DNA of 64,000 nucleotides from Firmicutes bacterium HGW-Firmicutes-7 (GTDB taxonomy: Bacteria; Bacillota; Clostridia; Lachnospirales; Vallitaleaceae), in contig PGZO01000014.1 of assembly GCA_002841375.1 (NCBI GenBank), forward strand, positions 40,751-104,750, read 5' to 3'. Position numbers and translations under genes: made by a program. The notes under the pieces were generated by a model. That model ran no database searches, was not told where the DNA came from, and was given only the letters and a program-made list of their open reading frames with translations. Shown here piece after piece: positions 36,860 to 44,316 of this stretch (positions within the stretch are counted from its first letter, which is position 1; the number at the start of each line of letters is the position of its first letter).

Positions 36860-38296
36860 TTGAAGAAAGAGAAGCAAACGGAAAACAAAACAACCAATGA
36901 GGGTGCTCGTAACAATTTTAAAGCACTTAGTAAAATTAAATATATTTATTTGGTATTATTTACTATGCTTATTATAAATTTAGGTTATTTTGTGATTTTT
37001 TCTAGCGACAATCTTGTTATTAATACGTATAACCCAAGACTTGCAATTTTAGAAAAAAGTATTACAAGAGGTAAAATTTTAGATCGAAATGGTGATGTGC
37101 TAGCTGAAACGGTAGAGTATAATGAAAATGAACATAGAGTGTATCCTTATGAGAATGCTTTTTCCCATATTGTAGGATATAGTCACCAAGGCAAAACGGG
37201 TATTGAAGCTTTAGCTGATATAGACCTATTGCAGTCAAATATATCTGCATATGATCAAATAATAGTTGAACTAACGAATAATAAAAGAGTAGGCAATAAT
37301 ATCGTTACAACACTAGATAAAGATTTACAATTAAAGGCCTTTGAGTTACTTGGGAAAAATAAGGGAGCGGTGGTGGCAATTGAACCTTCAACAGGTAAAA
37401 TTTTGTGCATGGTCTCCAAGCCAGATTTTAACCCAAATGAGGTTGTATTAAACTGGGAGTTTTTACTTAAAGATGAAATTAATTCCCCTTTACTCAATCG
37501 GGCGACACAAGGGTTATATCCACCAGGTTCAACCTTCAAAATATTAACAAGCATTCAATATCTTATTGAAAACTCAAGCGATAGTTTTAGTTATGAGTGT
37601 ACGGGAGAAGATGATTTTGATGGAAAGGTAATCCATTGTTATAACAATAAAGCCCATGGGCAAGAGAATTTAAAAGAAGCCTTTACTGTGTCTTGTAATA
37701 CAGCTTTTGCAACGATAGGCGAGGGTTTAAATATTGACAAATTAAATAAACTTGCAGAGCAATTACTATTTAATAAGAAGTTGCCTTACTCACTTCCTTC
37801 TGAGATCGGGAGCTTCAAACTTACAAGTAAGAATAATTCTGCTCAAAAGGCAGAAACTGTAATAGGACAAGGTGAAACCTTAATTACCCCATTACACAAT
37901 GCACTTATTACTTCTACAATTGCAAATGGTGGAATTCTTATGAAGCCTTATTTAATAGACCATATTGAGAATCATAAAGGCAAAGTCATAAATAATAACT
38001 TGCCCAATGTTTATGGTACTCTATTAGAACCATCAATAACAAGAACAATGACTGAGTATATGATAGAAGTTGTTAATAGTGGAACGGCTAAGCAAGGTGC
38101 TTCTGAAGACTTTCAAATTGCTGCTAAAACCGGTTCAGCAGAAAATTCTGCTGGCGATGCCCATGGATGGTTCGTTGGCTTTGCGCCAGCTGATAATCCT
38201 CAAATCGTAATTGCTATTCTTGTAGAAAACTCTGGAAACAGCAGTTACTTGGCTGTTCCAATGGCCAAAGAACTATTTAACACTTATTTACAATAG
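36860..38296 (+). CDS. Penicillin-binding protein transpeptidase (SEDS partner)
   Basis: Membrane-anchored D,D-transpeptidase that crosslinks the glycan made by the SEDS partner. One N-terminal helix (YLVLFTMLIINLGYFVIF) is followed by a short dimerisation region and the transpeptidase domain. The active-site motifs are STFK (Ser near residue 223), SCN and KTGSAE. About 478 residues is short for a class B PBP and similar to Bacillus PbpA-like proteins of Clostridia. The TTG at 36860 fits the ribosome binding site GAAGGTGAG. The ATG at 36836, overlapping the SEDS gene, is the alternative start. Confidence 0.9.
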   Translation: MKKEKQTENKTTNEGARNNFKALSKIKYIYLVLFTMLIINLGYFVIFSSDNLVINTYNPRLAILEKSITRGKILDRNGDVLAETVEYNENEHRVYPYENAFSHIVGYSHQGKTGIEALADIDLLQSNISAYDQIIVELTNNKRVGNNIVTTLDKDLQLKAFELLGKNKGAVVAIEPSTGKILCMVSKPDFNPNEVVLNWEFLLKDEINSPLLNRATQGLYPPGSTFKILTSIQYLIENSSDSFSYECTGEDDFDGKVIHCYNNKAHGQENLKEAFTVSCNTAFATIGEGLNIDKLNKLAEQLLFNKKLPYSLPSEIGSFKLTSKNNSAQKAETVIGQGETLITPLHNALITSTIANGGILMKPYLIDHIENHKGKVINNNLPNVYGTLLEPSITRTMTEYMIEVVNSGTAKQGASEDFQIAAKTGSAENSAGDAHGWFVGFAPADNPQIVIAILVENSGNSSYLAVPMAKELFNTYLQ

Positions 38297-38330
38297 CACG
38301 AAAGAATTTATAGATTAATCTATTATTTTG

Positions 38331-38359
38331 TTGATAAATGGGTTTAATAATTGTATACT
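38331..38359 (+). promoter_or_regulatory. Promoter for the Nudix gene
   Basis: TTGATA at 38331-38336, a 17-base spacer and TATACT at 38354-38359, 62 bases before the Nudix start. Confidence 0.6.
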
Positions 38360-38421
38360 TTTTATAAGTGTACATGCAGGGTAGCGCAATTAACACCCAA
38401 TTTGTTGTTAGGAGGCATACC

Positions 38422-38874
38422 ATGATAAGAGCAGTTAGTTGCGGTGGGGTGGTAATTCATAAAGGGAAAATACTTCTGTTATACAAAAATTATAAGCAAA
38501 AGTATGAAGGTTGGGTTTTGCCAAAAGGAACCGTAGAAAAGTCAGAAGATTTTAAAGATACCGCATATAGAGAAGTTAGTGAGGAAGCGGGTGTTTCTGC
38601 TAGCATTATTAAATATATTGGAAAGAGCCAATACTCATTTATTGTTTCAAATGAAACAATTATTAAAGATGTACATTGGTACCTTATGAAATCAAATACT
38701 TATTATTCAAAACCGCAAAAGGAAGAGTACTTTGTCGATGCAGGATACTATAAATATCATGAAGCATACCATATGCTGAAATTTCAAAACGAAAAACAAA
38801 TTTTAGAAATAGCTTTTAATGATTATGTTGAATTAAAAAAAGAGAATATGTGGGGAAATAGAAAATATTTGTAG
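38422..38874 (+). CDS. Nudix hydrolase
   Basis: A 150-residue Nudix enzyme. The Nudix box is complete: G-x5-E-x7-REVxEExGV, seen as GTVEKSED...REVSEEAGV (residues ~37-59), so hydrolysis of a nucleoside diphosphate-linked compound is expected. The leading WVLPKG motif is typical of the NUDT2/Ap4A-like group, but the substrate is not determined. The start is the ATG at 38422, 6 bases after GGAGG. It is monocistronic between a promoter and a terminator. Confidence 0.9.
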   Translation: MIRAVSCGGVVIHKGKILLLYKNYKQKYEGWVLPKGTVEKSEDFKDTAYREVSEEAGVSASIIKYIGKSQYSFIVSNETIIKDVHWYLMKSNTYYSKPQKEEYFVDAGYYKYHEAYHMLKFQNEKQILEIAFNDYVELKKENMWGNRKYL

Positions 38875-38880
38875 TTAAAG

Positions 38881-38957
38881 TAACGCTAATATACGTTAAG
38901 TTAAATTTACAAGAAAACCTCAGCTGATTCCTGTATTTTATAGGCGTTAGCTTTTTT
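38881..38957 (+). terminator. Possible terminator after the Nudix gene
   Basis: TAACGC at 38881-38886 can pair with GCGTTA at 38944-38949, followed by GCTTTTTTG. The loop is long, so the hairpin is less certain than the T tract. Confidence 0.45.
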
Positions 38958-38988
38958 GTTTCCAATTATAGTTGGTACTCAGACTGTC

Positions 38989-39129
38989 GATAAAAGCATT
39001 TTTTCCTGTTAGGTGTACTCATTAGTGGCAGTAAGTATTCATTTTTCTGGCCTTTCCCTTCGGCCGGTCGGGCGAAAAATGAACACTTACTGCCTTTCGT
39101 ATTTATCTAGAAGAAAAAATGCTTTTATC
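38989..39129. repeat. 141-base palindromic element
   Basis: The outer arms match perfectly: 38989-39005 pairs with 39113-39129 (17 bases). The inner arms 39027-39047 and 39074-39094 pair over 21 bases with one G-U-type difference. The apex contains a third stem (GGCC...GGCC) in a GC-rich loop unlike the surrounding DNA. The segments between outer and inner arms (21 and 18 bases) do not pair well. A 71-codon ORF across it is a by-product of the palindrome. It could be a MITE-like or dispersed palindromic repeat, or a structured RNA. Confidence 0.75.
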
Positions 39130-39391
39130 TCTGGTTGGTTAATTGAATTCCACGTTCCTATTTGGGGCCTACCTTGTATATATCTGGTATGTCAAAGTGC
39201 ACGTAGGATGCCTTGGATGTCAGCATAACAGGCCATTTGAAGATCATTGTGAATAGGCTTTCCGGCAATGAGGAACAGAAGTGTCCATTTGAAGCATTTC
39301 GCCAAAGAAACACATCGTGGCCTTGGATGGGCGTTTACAAGTAAATATAATTGGCCTTGACTATTTCCATAAAATGGAATAGAATAAATAA
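39130..39391. other. Gene-free segment with short repeated words
   Basis: No gene is supported here. The segment is richer in GC than its neighbours. It contains GCCTTGGATG twice (near 39211 and 39320) and CCATTTGAAG twice (near 39233 and 39284). The reverse strand has an open stretch with a stop in the middle, which may be the remains of a decayed coding sequence. Confidence 0.4.
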
Positions 39392-39426
39392 TAGTTAGTT
39401 TAGTGAACTATTAGATGTGCTAACTA
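39392..39426. promoter_or_regulatory. Candidate MarR operator
   Basis: Nested inverted repeats: the outer half-sites TAGTTAG (39392-39398) and CTAACTA (39420-39426), and an inner TAGTT-N5-AACTA (39396-39410). They lie 95 to 130 bases before the MarR gene, upstream of the promoter, and suit a winged-helix dimer. Confidence 0.45.
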
Positions 39427-39474
39427 TTTAAACGTGGTGAAAGAAGTATTAGGTTTAAAGTGGGATAATAAATT

Positions 39475-39503
39475 TTGGGTTACCCATATATAAGATTTAT
39501 AAT
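39475..39503 (+). promoter_or_regulatory. Promoter for the MarR-MATE operon
   Basis: TATAAT at 39498-39503 with a 17-base spacer to TTGGGT at 39475-39480. The -35 lies in the small palindrome TGGGTTACCCA (39476-39486), a second possible operator. Confidence 0.5.
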
Positions 39504-39520
39504 ACGAGAGGAGAAAATGA

Positions 39521-39964
39521 ATGGAGAATAACACTGAGAATAATATGGCAGAGAACCTATTTGCTGTTTTTAGGCAGATACATAGTATTTTACCCCAAAG
39601 TGACCAAGATTTACATAAGAACCTAACACGTTCACACTACGAGGTCTTGTTTGTTATTTATGATAATAAAAAGATACCTATGTCAGAAATTGCAAAATTA
39701 TTATCGTTATCAAAACCATATATGACAGCTCTTATTGGGAGATTGATTGAAGAAACATTAGTTGAACGTGTGCCAGATCAAAAAGATAGAAGGATTATTG
39801 ATATTATCCTAACAACGAAAGGAGAAAAGTTGTTATTACAACACAAAAAAATGATAGAACAGCATATAAATCAGAAATTTGCTCATTTTGAATCAAACGA
39901 TCTCGAATATTTATCTGTTATTTTAAAGAATTTAAAAGAAATGTTTATGCAAATAGATTTGTAA
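39521..39964 (+). CDS. MarR-family transcriptional regulator
   Basis: A 147-residue winged-helix regulator. The sequence shows the MarR layout: N-terminal dimerisation helix, LTRSHYEVLFVIYDNKKIPMSEIAKLLSLSKPYMTALIGRL (helix-turn-helix), the wing VERVPDQKDRRIIDIILTTKG with the conserved DxRR element, and a C-terminal helix pair. It precedes the MATE transporter by 41 bases, the common arrangement in which the repressor controls itself and the pump. Palindromes upstream are the likely binding sites. Confidence 0.9.
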   Translation: MENNTENNMAENLFAVFRQIHSILPQSDQDLHKNLTRSHYEVLFVIYDNKKIPMSEIAKLLSLSKPYMTALIGRLIEETLVERVPDQKDRRIIDIILTTKGEKLLLQHKKMIEQHINQKFAHFESNDLEYLSVILKNLKEMFMQIDL

Positions 39965-40005
39965 AACAATTTGAATTAGAGATAAGGAAGGGGAGGTATC
40001 TAGTT

Positions 40006-41379
40006 ATGGAGGATTCAGTTATAAATATTCTGGAAAATGATAGCATACCAAAGGCATTGGTTAAACTATCATTGCCAGCAATTGTTGGAATGCTTATTTG
40101 TGCCACTTATAATATGATAGATACTTATTTTGTCAGTCAGTTAGGTATAACCAGTGCAACAGCTGCTATTTCTATTGTGTTCCCGCTATTCATATTGATT
40201 GGCGCAGTGGGTTTGATATTTGGAGTTGGTGGTGGCACTTATGTTTCTCGTATGTTAGGAGAAAAGAATAGGAAGCAGGCGGATATTGTAGCGTCTACAT
40301 CACTTTTCACAATTATTGTAGTATCTATTATAACTACTATACTAGGAACGATTTTTATAAAACAAATATTAGCCGTTCTTGGAGCTAACGAACTTATTAT
40401 GCCGTATGCAATTTCATATTCAAGAATTATATTTTTGGGAATTATCTTTACAATGACAAATATGACAATGGAAAATTTAATTAGAGCAGAGGGTAATGCA
40501 ATTATTAGTATGCTTATTATTGTTTCAGGAGCTATAATTAATATTATATTAGATCCGATTTTTATGTTTGTATTTGGATTAGGATTAGAAGGTGCGGCGT
40601 ATGCAACTGTTTTATCTCAAGCGATTTCCTTTACTTTATTTGTTTTTCATTTTATAAAAGCAAAAAGTTATGTCAAATTATCAATAAAATCTGTTAAGAT
40701 ATCCAAAACTGTTTATGTTCAAATTATGAAAGTGGGCATACCTGCATTCATTAAGCAAGCATTAGTCAGTATATCAGTAGGATTAATTAACAAATTTGCA
40801 ATAGTATATGGCGTTGCAGCTATAGCTGCAATGGGCATTACCATGAGGGTAACCTCTATGGGCATGATGCTTGTTATTGGATTTGCACAAGGATTTCAGC
40901 CATTAGCAGCATATAACTATGGGGCAAAGAAAATAAAACGATTATTAGAAGCAATTCGCACATCTATCATTTGGCTCACCTCATTTGCTGTGATTTTTTC
41001 TGTAATTGTTATAATAGTGGCAAAGCCTATTGTATCCAAATTTTCACAAGATACAGAGGTTATTGAGATTGGTGTTCTTATGTTCCGTGCTTTTTGTACA
41101 ACATTTGTATTCTCAGGCTTTATTATGATTTATAGTGTGTTATTTGAGGCAATAGGAAAGGATAAGAATGCACTCGTATTAGCCATCTCAAGACAAGGAT
41201 TGTTTTTTATTCCATCGTTGTATATTTTACCAATATTTTATGAACTTAACGGTATTATTTGGGCTCAACCAATAGCTGATTTTTTTTCGTTAATACTTGC
41301 TATCCTATTTTCTATATCTATAAATAAAGAATTAAAGTGTATTCCTATAGATGCTAATATGTTATGCAATCCAGAATGA
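40006..41379 (+). CDS. MATE-family efflux transporter (MepA-like)
   Basis: A 457-residue multidrug and toxic-compound extrusion transporter with about 12 membrane helices. It begins with the cytoplasmic NDSIPKALVKLSLPAIVGMLICATYNMIDTYFVSQLG pattern typical of the MepA subfamily and repeats the MATE half at about residue 240 (MKVGIPAFIKQALVSIS, GFAQGFQPLAAYNYGAK). The MarR gene upstream supports a drug- or toxin-inducible pump. Substrates cannot be read from the sequence. GGGGAGG precedes the ATG. Confidence 0.92.
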   Translation: MEDSVINILENDSIPKALVKLSLPAIVGMLICATYNMIDTYFVSQLGITSATAAISIVFPLFILIGAVGLIFGVGGGTYVSRMLGEKNRKQADIVASTSLFTIIVVSIITTILGTIFIKQILAVLGANELIMPYAISYSRIIFLGIIFTMTNMTMENLIRAEGNAIISMLIIVSGAIINIILDPIFMFVFGLGLEGAAYATVLSQAISFTLFVFHFIKAKSYVKLSIKSVKISKTVYVQIMKVGIPAFIKQALVSISVGLINKFAIVYGVAAIAAMGITMRVTSMGMMLVIGFAQGFQPLAAYNYGAKKIKRLLEAIRTSIIWLTSFAVIFSVIVIIVAKPIVSKFSQDTEVIEIGVLMFRAFCTTFVFSGFIMIYSVLFEAIGKDKNALVLAISRQGLFFIPSLYILPIFYELNGIIWAQPIADFFSLILAILFSISINKELKCIPIDANMLCNPE

Positions 41380-41571
41380 AATTGTAAATAATGAAAAATT
41401 CACCAAGGGGATATATATATCATAAATATTTATGTAGCATTGAATGGATTACTACTCTGGCGATTGGGATTTCTGAATATGTAACACCTCGTGTTAAGAA
41501 ACAACAAGAATTTGAAGTGCAAATTAATGCATATACTACTAAATATGAACTTGATAGTGTGGTGATTAACT

Positions 41572-41937
41572 ATGATGGAATTGTTAATTAAATTTATAAT
41601 TGGCGGCTTGCTGTACATGGGTATTGAAGTATTATACGACAATACGTCGGACAGAAGTATGGGACTTGTAGGTGGGTTAGCATTTATAATTTGTACATCT
41701 GTTATTAATGCATTCAATCTAAACTATTGGCTTAATTGCTTTATTGTGGCTAATATAGTTACGATATTAGAATACATAGGTGGCAAGATATTTAATAAAG
41801 ACTATCACATATGGGACTATCGTAAGATACCTTTTAACTTTCAAGGACAAATATGTCTACCGTTTTATTTAATATGGTTTGTTGTGATAGCACCATTGAT
41901 CATGTGGTTGGACAGGATAATTATTATAACGACTTAG
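41572..41937 (+). CDS. CmpB-like putative ABC-transporter-type membrane protein (PF06541)
   Basis: A 121-residue membrane protein with three to four hydrophobic segments. Diagnostic features are LLYMGIEVLYDN near the start and the C-terminal HIWDYRKIPFNFQGQICLPFYLIWF, which match the small putative ABC-transporter type IV/CmpB family. The function is unknown. GGTGAT before the start is a modest ribosome binding site, and ATG at 41572 and 41575 are adjacent alternatives. The 192 bases between the MATE gene and this gene hold a 66-codon ORF that I do not support. A terminator follows. Confidence 0.75.
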   Translation: MMELLIKFIIGGLLYMGIEVLYDNTSDRSMGLVGGLAFIICTSVINAFNLNYWLNCFIVANIVTILEYIGGKIFNKDYHIWDYRKIPFNFQGQICLPFYLIWFVVIAPLIMWLDRIIIITT

Positions 41938-41967
41938 GAACATATTACGAAGTAGTGAAATCAACCA

Positions 41968-41994
41968 AGAGAGTCAAAAAGGCTCTCTTTTTAA
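41968..41994 (+). terminator. Terminator after the CmpB-like gene
   Basis: AGAGAGTC and GGCTCTCT pair with one G-U across a short A-rich loop and are followed by TTTTT. Confidence 0.85.
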
Positions 41995-42181
41995 TGCTAA
42001 AAGTGCAATTTTATTAAAAGTTTCAATCCTACCTTTTCCCTCCATTTCTCCCACAATATGATATAATACTACAAGAGTTAGAATGATAATATTTCGTAAT
42101 ATCTTAGTTGTTAATCCCTGATCGATTGTTGATGTACCTGTAGAAATTTCTAACATATACTATCAAATCGTAAAATATTAA
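41995..42181. other. AT-rich non-coding segment
   Basis: No supported gene. A 60-codon minus-strand ORF covers part of it but lacks a ribosome binding site. I see no further structure before the promoter of the toxin module at 42182. Confidence 0.4.
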
Positions 42182-42211
42182 TTGACAAGTTCCTTATTTA
42201 AGTTATATAAT
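42182..42211 (+). promoter_or_regulatory. Promoter for the PemK-like module
   Basis: TTGACA at 42182-42187 and TATAAT at 42206-42211 with an 18-base spacer, about 105 bases before the first gene of the module. The long leader shows no obvious hairpin. Confidence 0.65.
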
Positions 42212-42315
42212 TAAGGTGTGCCTACACTTAATTATATATTACATGTATAATAGTGTGGGATTTGTTCATACTTTCTTTATAATAACATATTATGTGATTA
42301 AAGGGAGTTGATAAT

Positions 42316-42576
42316 ATGGGCGATAATAAAGGTAAGAAGATAAATTGCGATAACAGTGCCCAAGAAGGGAAGGTGGAAGATATGTTAGCTAACACAGTTG
42401 ATAAAAATATGCTATCAGATTTTATCAATAAAAATAAGGCTAAAATATATGAAGCAGCTAGAAATGATACTAAATATAATACTGAGGGGAAAGCAACCAT
42501 TTCTAGAAATGATGAATGGTTTAAAGAAGATGAATGGGACAATCTATACAAGAAGGGGATCACAGAGAAAAAATGA
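42316..42576 (+). CDS. Putative antitoxin partner of PemK/MazF-like toxin
   Basis: An 86-residue highly charged protein that I do not recognise as a known antitoxin family. It has no visible ribbon-helix-helix or AbrB motif. The N-terminus is polar, the middle is probably helical (MLSDFINKNKAKIYEAARND), and the C-terminus is acidic with aromatics (ISRNDEWFKEDEWDNLYKKG), a plausible toxin-binding tail. GGGAG precedes the ATG. Its stop codon overlaps the toxin ATG (ATGA), so translation is coupled. The antitoxin role is inferred from position, size and coupling only. Confidence 0.65.
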   Translation: MGDNKGKKINCDNSAQEGKVEDMLANTVDKNMLSDFINKNKAKIYEAARNDTKYNTEGKATISRNDEWFKEDEWDNLYKKGITEKK

Positions 42577-42893
42577 ATGTAGGCGAAGTTTGGTTCGTTG
42601 AATTCCCCTACGAAGATGACCTAACACAATTTAAGCCCCGCCCATGTATTGTACTTGATATTGAAAAATTAGAAGTATTATCAATAAAAGTTACTTCTCA
42701 GGATGCTAGAGATGATTATGACGTTCCCATATTTAAATGGAGAGAATCACATTTAGACAAGCCGTCCTTTGCAAGAGTTTCAAAAACTATACTATTAAAA
42801 AAAGAGTCGTTTTTGAAAAAGCTTGGAGATATACATAGAGATGATTTTAATAACATTGTAAGGAAATTTATGGAATATAATTCAGAAAACTAG
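42573..42893 (+). CDS. PemK/MazF-family toxin (endoribonuclease)
   Basis: A 106-residue PemK/MazF-like protein, expected to cleave RNA and stop growth when its partner is lost. It opens with MNVGEVWFVEFPYED, the family start with the conserved strand. RPCIVLDIEKLEVLSIKVTSQ follows, then the F-x-x-R region, then SFARVSKTILLKKESFLKKLGDIHRDDF, the typical C-terminal pattern. It is a somewhat divergent member but complete. It overlaps its upstream partner by 4 bases and is followed by its own terminator, so the pair forms a self-contained module. Confidence 0.85.
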   Translation: MNVGEVWFVEFPYEDDLTQFKPRPCIVLDIEKLEVLSIKVTSQDARDDYDVPIFKWRESHLDKPSFARVSKTILLKKESFLKKLGDIHRDDFNNIVRKFMEYNSEN

Positions 42894-42917
42894 CCCACCT
42901 AATCCGTGGGCTTTTGT
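42893..42917 (+). terminator. Terminator after the toxin gene
   Basis: GCCCAC (42893-42898) pairs with GTGGGC (42906-42911), followed by TTTTGTT. The hairpin begins in the stop codon. Confidence 0.75.
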
Positions 42918-42994
42918 TATGTTTTGGAAGTATTAATATTAGATGTTTTAAAGTAGTAGTGGAATTCTCCGATGAGGATGGGATTTAAACAGTT

Positions 42995-43020
42995 AGAGTC
43001 TATAAATTATAGGCTCTTTT
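42995..43020 (+). terminator. Hairpin with T tract before the holin-like relic
   Basis: AGAGTCTATA (42995-43004) pairs with TATAGGCTCT (43008-43017) with one mismatch and is followed by TTTTG. It lies directly upstream of the holin-like ORF. Confidence 0.6.
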
Positions 43021-43048
43021 GTTATATAAAAATATACAGAAGGGTGAG

Positions 43049-43243
43049 GTGATAAAAAGAGCTGGTTTAAATGTTAAGTTTATACCGTTAATTAATTTAG
43101 GATTAGGAGTATGTGCAGCGTTTTTGATTTATAGTGATATAAAACAAGCTATTATAGTTGGATTAATGGTTGGGCTTAGTGCTAGCGGATTATATTCAGG
43201 AGTTAAGAATGTGATTGAAGGTGAAGGTGTTAAGGGATATTAG
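43049..43243 (+). pseudogene. Phage holin-like small membrane protein, probable relic
   Basis: About 64 residues with two hydrophobic stretches: LNVKFIPLINLGLGVCAAFLIY and IIVGLMVGLSASGLYSGVKNV. The second motif, ending in GLSA(S/T)GLY, is typical of small phage holins of the Phage_holin_5 type. Start GTG at 43049 has AGGGTGAG immediately upstream with poor spacing, and TTG at 43019 overlaps a terminator hairpin, so the true N-terminus may be lost. No endolysin or other phage gene is adjacent. I read it as the last trace of a phage cassette, but a functional small membrane protein cannot be excluded. Confidence 0.5.
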
Positions 43244-43322
43244 AGGTATTAATTAGGAAGTAATAAGAAATTATGTTATTTATAGTATTTATAATGAACA
43301 CGCTAGACTTTGGGTTTAGACG

Positions 43323-43358
43323 AAAAAAAACACGCCAGAACATGATCTGTAACGTGTT
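43323..43358 (-). terminator. Terminator of tRNA-Leu
   Basis: On the minus strand, AACACG and CGTGTT pair, with an inner CAGA/TCTG stem, and a run of T follows (A tract at 43323-43330 on the plus strand). It lies 58 bases beyond the tRNA 3' end. Confidence 0.75.
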
Positions 43359-43416
43359 ATTTTCTCGATTTTCATATTAAATTTTACAATTAAAACTATA
43401 TGAATCATTTTAAAAA

Positions 43417-43500
43417 TGCGGATGAAGGGAATCGAACCCCCACGATGTCACCATCGGCAGATTTTGAGTCTGCTGCGTCTGCCTGTTCCGCCACATCCGC
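43417..43500 (-). tRNA. tRNA-Leu (anticodon CAA)
   Basis: An 84-base cloverleaf on the minus strand. The 7-base acceptor stem GCGGATG pairs with CATCCGC and the discriminator is A. The 5-base anticodon stem GCAGA/TCTGC encloses the loop CTCAAAA, giving anticodon CAA, which reads UUG leucine. A long variable arm (CGATGGTGACATCG) marks a class II tRNA, and the T loop GGTTCGATTCC is intact. The CCA end is not encoded. It stands alone. Confidence 0.95.
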
Positions 43501-43523
43501 TTAGAATGTTCTTGACGTTGTTT

Positions 43524-43552
43524 ATATTATCACATAAAATAGAGAAATGCAA
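43524..43552 (-). promoter_or_regulatory. Promoter of tRNA-Leu
   Basis: On the minus strand TTGCAT (43547-43552), a 17-base spacer and TAATAT (43524-43529), 24 bases from the mature 5' end. Confidence 0.6.
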
Positions 43553-43656
43553 TATGTTTTTTGAGTTGGCGCCAAGCAATATTATTTTGATGATATTTGC
43601 TTTAGAAGTCGAACTAAATATATTTTAGGTAATTTATGGGAAGGGAGGATAATTTG

Positions 43657-44238
43657 ATGAATGATATAGAGAACAGCTTGATTAAGAAAGCAATTCGTGG
43701 CGATTCAGATGCTTTTGAGAAAATTGTTTTAATGTATGAGAAGAAAGTTTATAATATTGCCTTTAATATGTTTGGGAATGAACATGATGCGTACGATTCA
43801 TCCCAAGAAGTATTCATTAAGTTATATAAGAATATACATAGCTTCAAATTTGATTCTTCCTTTGGCACCTGGCTATATAGAATTGCAATGAATACGTGTA
43901 TCGATGAATATAGAAAAAAGAAAAGACAAAATAAACAAGCATATTCCTTGGATGAACCGATAGAAAATGAATCAAGTAACATTGATCGGCAATTAAGAGA
44001 TCCAGCTATGACACCTGAACAGCAAATTGTTCAACTTGAAGAAGTGATGCGGATTAGGAAAGCCATTGGCGAACTTAAAGAAGATCATAGAGCTATAGTT
44101 ATACTTAGAGATATTAGAGGACATAGTTACGATGAGATATCAGAGATCCTTCATTGTTCAGTTGGGACAGTGAAGTCTAGGCTCTCAAGGGCACGTATAG
44201 CACTTAGGGATATTATTATAGAACAAGAGGGAACATAA
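43657..44238 (+). CDS. ECF sigma factor (SigW/RpoE-like)
   Basis: A 193-residue extracytoplasmic-function sigma factor. Region 2 shows YEKKVYNIAFNMFGNEHDAYDSSQEVFIKLYKNIHSF and FGTWLYRIAMNTCIDEYRKKKR. Region 4 has HRAIVILRDIRGHSYDEISEILHCSVGTVKSRLSRAR. The start is the ATG at 43657, 8 bases after AAGGGAGG. It is followed after 78 bases by a zinc-finger membrane protein that must be its anti-sigma factor. Such pairs usually respond to envelope stress, and the regulon is not visible here. Confidence 0.93.
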   Translation: MNDIENSLIKKAIRGDSDAFEKIVLMYEKKVYNIAFNMFGNEHDAYDSSQEVFIKLYKNIHSFKFDSSFGTWLYRIAMNTCIDEYRKKKRQNKQAYSLDEPIENESSNIDRQLRDPAMTPEQQIVQLEEVMRIRKAIGELKEDHRAIVILRDIRGHSYDEISEILHCSVGTVKSRLSRARIALRDIIIEQEGT

Positions 44239-44316
44239 GAGGTAGATTTTTCGTCAAACTAATAAGAATATAAGAAAAAGGTTTTATTCAAAAAATTAAT
44301 GAAAGGAGGCAGTGTG

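Noticed and set aside
39205..39225. GGATGCCTTGG resembling the conserved 5' end of 23S rRNA
   Set aside because: The match stops after 11 bases and no rRNA continues on either side.
39013..39228. 71-codon ORF across the palindromic element
   Set aside because: It is explained by the palindrome, has no ribosome binding site, and its composition is not protein-like.
41391..41591. 66-codon plus-strand ORF between the MATE and CmpB-like genes
   Set aside because: No ribosome binding site, no recognisable motif, and it runs into the start of the next gene.
41974..42156. 60-codon minus-strand ORF with a hydrophobic stretch
   Set aside because: It overlaps a terminator, lacks a ribosome binding site and resembles nothing.
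43416..43628. Plus-strand ORF covering the tRNA
   Set aside because: It lies over the antisense strand of tRNA-Leu and has no start signal.
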